Of a DNA stretch of 64,000 nt, positions 61,732 to 64,000 are shown piece after piece. Under the pieces are notes generated by a model. That model saw only the letters and a program-made list of their open reading frames with translations, had not been told where the DNA came from and did not search any database. The stretch is taken from the NCBI RefSeq assembly GCF_001644225.1, contig NZ_LSTV01000002.1:17545-81544 (forward strand), in the 5' to 3' direction. The translations under genes were made by a program, and so were the position numbers. The stretch is from Microbacterium oleivorans (GTDB lineage: Bacteria > Actinomycetota > Actinomycetes > Actinomycetales > Microbacteriaceae). The stretch's first letter is position 1, and the number at the start of each line of letters is the position of its first letter.

Positions 61732-62406
61732 ATGATCTATCACCTGGCCGGTGACTCGACGGTCGCGCCGATGACGGCCGGCGAGGAGCCGATGGCGGGC
61801 TGGGGCGAGTGCCTCGACGAGTTCGTCGGGGCGTCGGTGCGCAACCACGCGTTCGGCGGGGCGACGACCGAGTCGTTCCTGGCGAGCGGGACGTGGGCGC
61901 GGTTGCTCGCCGACGTGGCCGAGGGCGACGCGGTGGTGATCCAGTTCGGGCACAACGATCAGAAGCAGCCGGAGCTGCTCGCGTCTCGCGGCGGCTACAC
62001 GGATCGGTTGCGGCGGCTGGTCGCGGAGGTGCGAGCGCGTGGGGCTCGGCCGGTGCTGTGCACGTCGTGCGAGCGGCGCTGGTTCGACGGGGACCGTGTG
62101 ACGCCGACGCACGGCGACTACCCGAACGCGGTGCGCGACCTCGCAGCCGCCGAGGGCGTCGACCTGATCGACCTGACGGTGTTCACGACCTGGCTCTACG
62201 AGGATCTGGGGGATGCGGCATCCGCTCGGCTCCTGTCGCACTATGCGCCAGGCGAAACGACGGCGTGGCCGGACGGGCTCGTCGACGACACGCACTTCCG
62301 GATCGAGGGCGCGCGGCGCATCGCGCGGTTCGTCGCGCGGAGCCTGCGCGCCATCGAGCGGCGCGACGGGGATCAGCCGGCGAAGGGGTCGACGTTCACG
62401 GCGTGA
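61732..62406 (+). CDS. Rhamnogalacturonan acetylesterase-like SGNH hydrolase
   Basis: A 224-residue SGNH esterase (RhgT/YesT-like, CE12 type). Block I GDST (nucleophile Ser9), block III FGHNDQK (Gly73, His74, Asn75, Asp76), block V DDTHF (Asp185, His188). It removes acetyl groups from galacturonic acid in rhamnogalacturonan I. No signal peptide, so it works on imported oligosaccharides. ATG 61732 is chosen with GGAGG at 61721; ATG 61726 would overlap the ribosome site. It completes the pectin locus; its 3' end overlaps the convergent hypothetical gene by 11 bp. Confidence 0.88.
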   Translation: MIYHLAGDSTVAPMTAGEEPMAGWGECLDEFVGASVRNHAFGGATTESFLASGTWARLLADVAEGDAVVIQFGHNDQKQPELLASRGGYTDRLRRLVAEVRARGARPVLCTSCERRWFDGDRVTPTHGDYPNAVRDLAAAEGVDLIDLTVFTTWLYEDLGDAASARLLSHYAPGETTAWPDGLVDDTHFRIEGARRIARFVARSLRAIERRDGDQPAKGSTFTA

Positions 62407-63343
62407 GGGGGCGCTGCTTCTTGATCGGGACGGTGATGCGGTGGATCCGGTCGGCGTCATCGGGCGCGTCGTGGAGGTCTCTCGCGACGTGGACCGTCAC
62501 GTCGGGGGCTCCGGCGAGGACCGCCGGCACGCCTCGGAGCGGCAGGTTCTCCGCGAGGTGCAGTTCGCGGAGGGTGGGCGTCTGCGCGAAGGCCGAGATG
62601 TCGATCGTCCCCTGGTGGATGTCCACGGTGGAGTTGTAGACCTGGACGGACGTCAGCTGGGCGCAGCGGGCGAGGTCGTCGAGGTCCCGCCACCGGAGGC
62701 TGTGGGTCATGAACGTGCCGAGGCTCGCCGGGGGTTGCTGCCATGCGAGCCGTGCGGTCTGCGACCTTCCGCGGAGCTTGAGGAATGTCAGCTGGTGGCA
62801 GCCGTCGCCGATGCGCACGTCCGGATCGGTGACTCTGCCCACGTGCAGCGTGACGACACCCGTCAGGTGGCGCCACCCGTCGGTCACGAAGGATGCCGCT
62901 TCACAGTCGATCCGGCGGAACCACCCGATCTCCTCGCCGGAAACCGGGGTCGCGCCGGGCGTCCAGACGCAGAGTTCGTCGACGGTCGCGCCCGCCATAG
63001 AGGCCAGGTCCGGCGTCTTGACCCGCTCGTGCAGGAAGACCGTTCTCAACGTCGGGATGTCAGTCACCCACTGCATGTCCGCGCCGGCGCGATCGAAGGA
63101 AGCGGTGTCGAGCCGTAGTGTCGTGATCCCAGAGCGACGGGCTTCTCGCACCTCCGCAGCGGTCGGCGAGCCGCCCGCGATGCGGGCTCCGGTGCGCGAA
63201 TGGATGATGAGCGCCACGTCGACTCCGATCGGTAGGGCGGCGTGCCAGCCTGACTGCCTGCGTGCCCCATCATCGGGCATCGGAGGCGCCTCGAGTCGGA
63301 TGCTGTCGCCCGCTACGGGTGCACGCGTCGGCGGCGCGTACAT
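62396..63343 (-). CDS. Hypothetical protein with leucine-rich-like repeats
   Basis: A protein of up to 315 residues that I cannot assign. Several segments follow a short repeating strand pattern: ITTLRLDTASFDR, IPTLRTVFLHERV, VVTLHVGRVTDPD, HQLTFLKLRGRS, AQLTSVQVYNSTV, TPTLRELHLAENLP, spaced roughly 22-45 residues apart, as in leucine-rich-repeat or beta-helix proteins. No signal peptide or membrane segment. The start could be ATG 63343 or ATG 63280; neither has a strong ribosome site. Not obviously part of the sugar locus. Confidence 0.6.
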   Translation of the reverse strand: MYAPPTRAPVAGDSIRLEAPPMPDDGARRQSGWHAALPIGVDVALIIHSRTGARIAGGSPTAAEVREARRSGITTLRLDTASFDRAGADMQWVTDIPTLRTVFLHERVKTPDLASMAGATVDELCVWTPGATPVSGEEIGWFRRIDCEAASFVTDGWRHLTGVVTLHVGRVTDPDVRIGDGCHQLTFLKLRGRSQTARLAWQQPPASLGTFMTHSLRWRDLDDLARCAQLTSVQVYNSTVDIHQGTIDISAFAQTPTLRELHLAENLPLRGVPAVLAGAPDVTVHVARDLHDAPDDADRIHRITVPIKKQRPLTP

Positions 63344-63418
63344 CTGGTGACGCGTCTCACAAGAGACCGGGCCCGCTCGCGCGGGGGATGCGGCCGCGCT
63401 CGTACCCATCGGCAGAGC

Positions 63419-64000
63419 TCAAAAGGGTGCGGGTTCCGCTGGCGCGGTCGGCGGTGGCGGTGGTGGTGCGGCAGGGGTGAAGGCGACGGCCGGTGTCGGT
63501 GCGTCTTCGCGGTAGGTCCTGCCGAGGGGTGAGGTCCATTCGAGGACTCCACCCTTGAGTTGTCGGACCCGCCATGCGGTGAACTGCTTCATCGAGTGGT
63601 GGCGTTGGCACAGATGAGCCAGGTTGGTGAGTTCGGTGCGTCCGCTGAGGGCGTGATCGTGGGTGTGATCGACCTCGCAGCGGATCGCCGCGACCCGGCA
63701 TCCGGGGAACCTGCAGTGCTGGTCGCGGGCTTGCAGGAAACGCCGCATCCCCGACGGGACACGGTACGAGTCGGTTGCAACGGTGACCCCGGTGGTCGGG
63801 TCGTGGAACAGGCGTTCCCAGACGTGGGTGCCGCCCGCGAGCGTCCGGGCCGTGGCAGGGTCGATCGGGGAGCGGCCGGCGAGGTCACTCGGCCCGTCGT
63901 CCTCGCCGGAGAGCGTCGCGGCGGGGATGAGCACCTGCACACGCGCGCGTATTGCGCCCAGCGGCCCGGCGGTGGTGTCACGGGTGTCGTCCAGGGCCGG
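63419..64000 (-). CDS. DUF222/13E12-type HNH endonuclease-domain protein, C-terminal part (truncated by window edge)
   Basis: The minus strand is open from the window edge to a TGA at 63419. The visible ~194 residues include the C-terminal end of a DUF222 domain (IRARVQVLIPAATLSGEDDG), then an HNH nuclease domain: DQHCRFPGCRVAAIRCEVDHTHDHA with the zinc Cys pair and His, then LTNLAHLCQRHHSMK. A Pro-rich tail follows. These proteins are multi-copy in actinobacterial genomes (the 13E12 repeat family of mycobacteria); their role is unproven. Complete proteins are 400-500 residues, so more than half is missing here. Confidence 0.88.
   Translation of the reverse strand, partial: PALDDTRDTTAGPLGAIRARVQVLIPAATLSGEDDGPSDLAGRSPIDPATARTLAGGTHVWERLFHDPTTGVTVATDSYRVPSGMRRFLQARDQHCRFPGCRVAAIRCEVDHTHDHALSGRTELTNLAHLCQRHHSMKQFTAWRVRQLKGGVLEWTSPLGRTYREDAPTPAVAFTPAAPPPPPPTAPAEPAPF

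Noticed and set aside
63419..64000. HNH protein as part of a mobile or homing element
   Set aside because: DUF222/13E12-type HNH proteins are ordinary multi-copy genes in actinobacteria; no repeats, integrase or att-like sites are nearby.
1..64000. tRNA, rRNA, CRISPR, prophage or insertion sequence
   Set aside because: None found on reading both strands; no transposase, integrase, phage structural gene or regular spacer-repeat array is visible.

Overview
The window is very GC-rich DNA with dense, overlapping genes, almost no A/T-ending codons, GTG starts, lipobox-type substrate-binding proteins and a DUF222/13E12-type HNH protein. It looks like a Gram-positive actinobacterium of the Microbacteriaceae, most likely Microbacterium or a close relative. 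There is no rRNA, tRNA, CRISPR array, insertion sequence or phage gene that I can recognise. Nearly everything is carbohydrate uptake and catabolism: the window is a chain of sugar-utilisation loci laid end to end.

Layout. 1-2219: the start of an M13 metallopeptidase and an HdeD-like membrane domain fused to a secretory-lipase domain. 2338-7197: an L-arabinose locus (LacI regulator, araD, an FGGY kinase, araA) with a palindromic operator just before araD. 7375-8324: two small membrane proteins. 8491-23775: a self-contained locus with a secreted GH114 (endo-alpha-1,4-polygalactosaminidase family), a second exported TIM-barrel-like lipoprotein, a sugar ABC importer, a GH4 glycosidase, an amino-sugar kinase of the BadF/BcrA fold, an AgaS-type isomerase/deaminase, both tagatose-bisphosphate aldolase subunits (KbaY- and KbaZ-like), an amidohydrolase and a DeoR regulator. 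Copies of TGAGCG lie in all three divergent promoter regions. I read it as a galactosamine-polymer (Pel or galactosaminogalactan type) utilisation system.

23762-39388: a divergent pair of operons. One strand carries a Gfo/Idh/MocA oxidoreductase, a DUF993 aldolase-like protein, a TIM-barrel isomerase, a LacI regulator, glycerate kinase and a DUF2264 glycosidase. The other carries an ABC importer, a GH38 alpha-mannosidase and an unclassified large enzyme-like protein. The gene set suggests an oxidative, non-phosphorylated route ending at glycerate.

39390-62406: a pectin (rhamnogalacturonan-I) side-chain and backbone locus resembling the lpl/yes/yet genes of Bacillus subtilis: three ABC importers, two DUF624 (YesL-like) proteins, a YesU-like DUF1961 protein, a YetA/PL26-like exo-lyase, a GH43-like propeller, an oxidoreductase fused to a PmoA-like domain, an alpha/beta esterase and a rhamnogalacturonan acetylesterase. 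An ABC exporter and a CrcB fluoride-channel pair sit in the middle. Promoters here follow one plan: a -35/-10 pair followed within a few bases by an AAGCGCTT-type LacI operator. 62396-64000: a hypothetical protein and a truncated HNH protein.

Five binding-protein-dependent importers are present but no importer ATPase, so they probably share a multitask ATPase (MsiK type) encoded elsewhere. Boundaries, overlaps, motifs and inverted repeats were read directly from the sequence; substrates are inferred from families and context.
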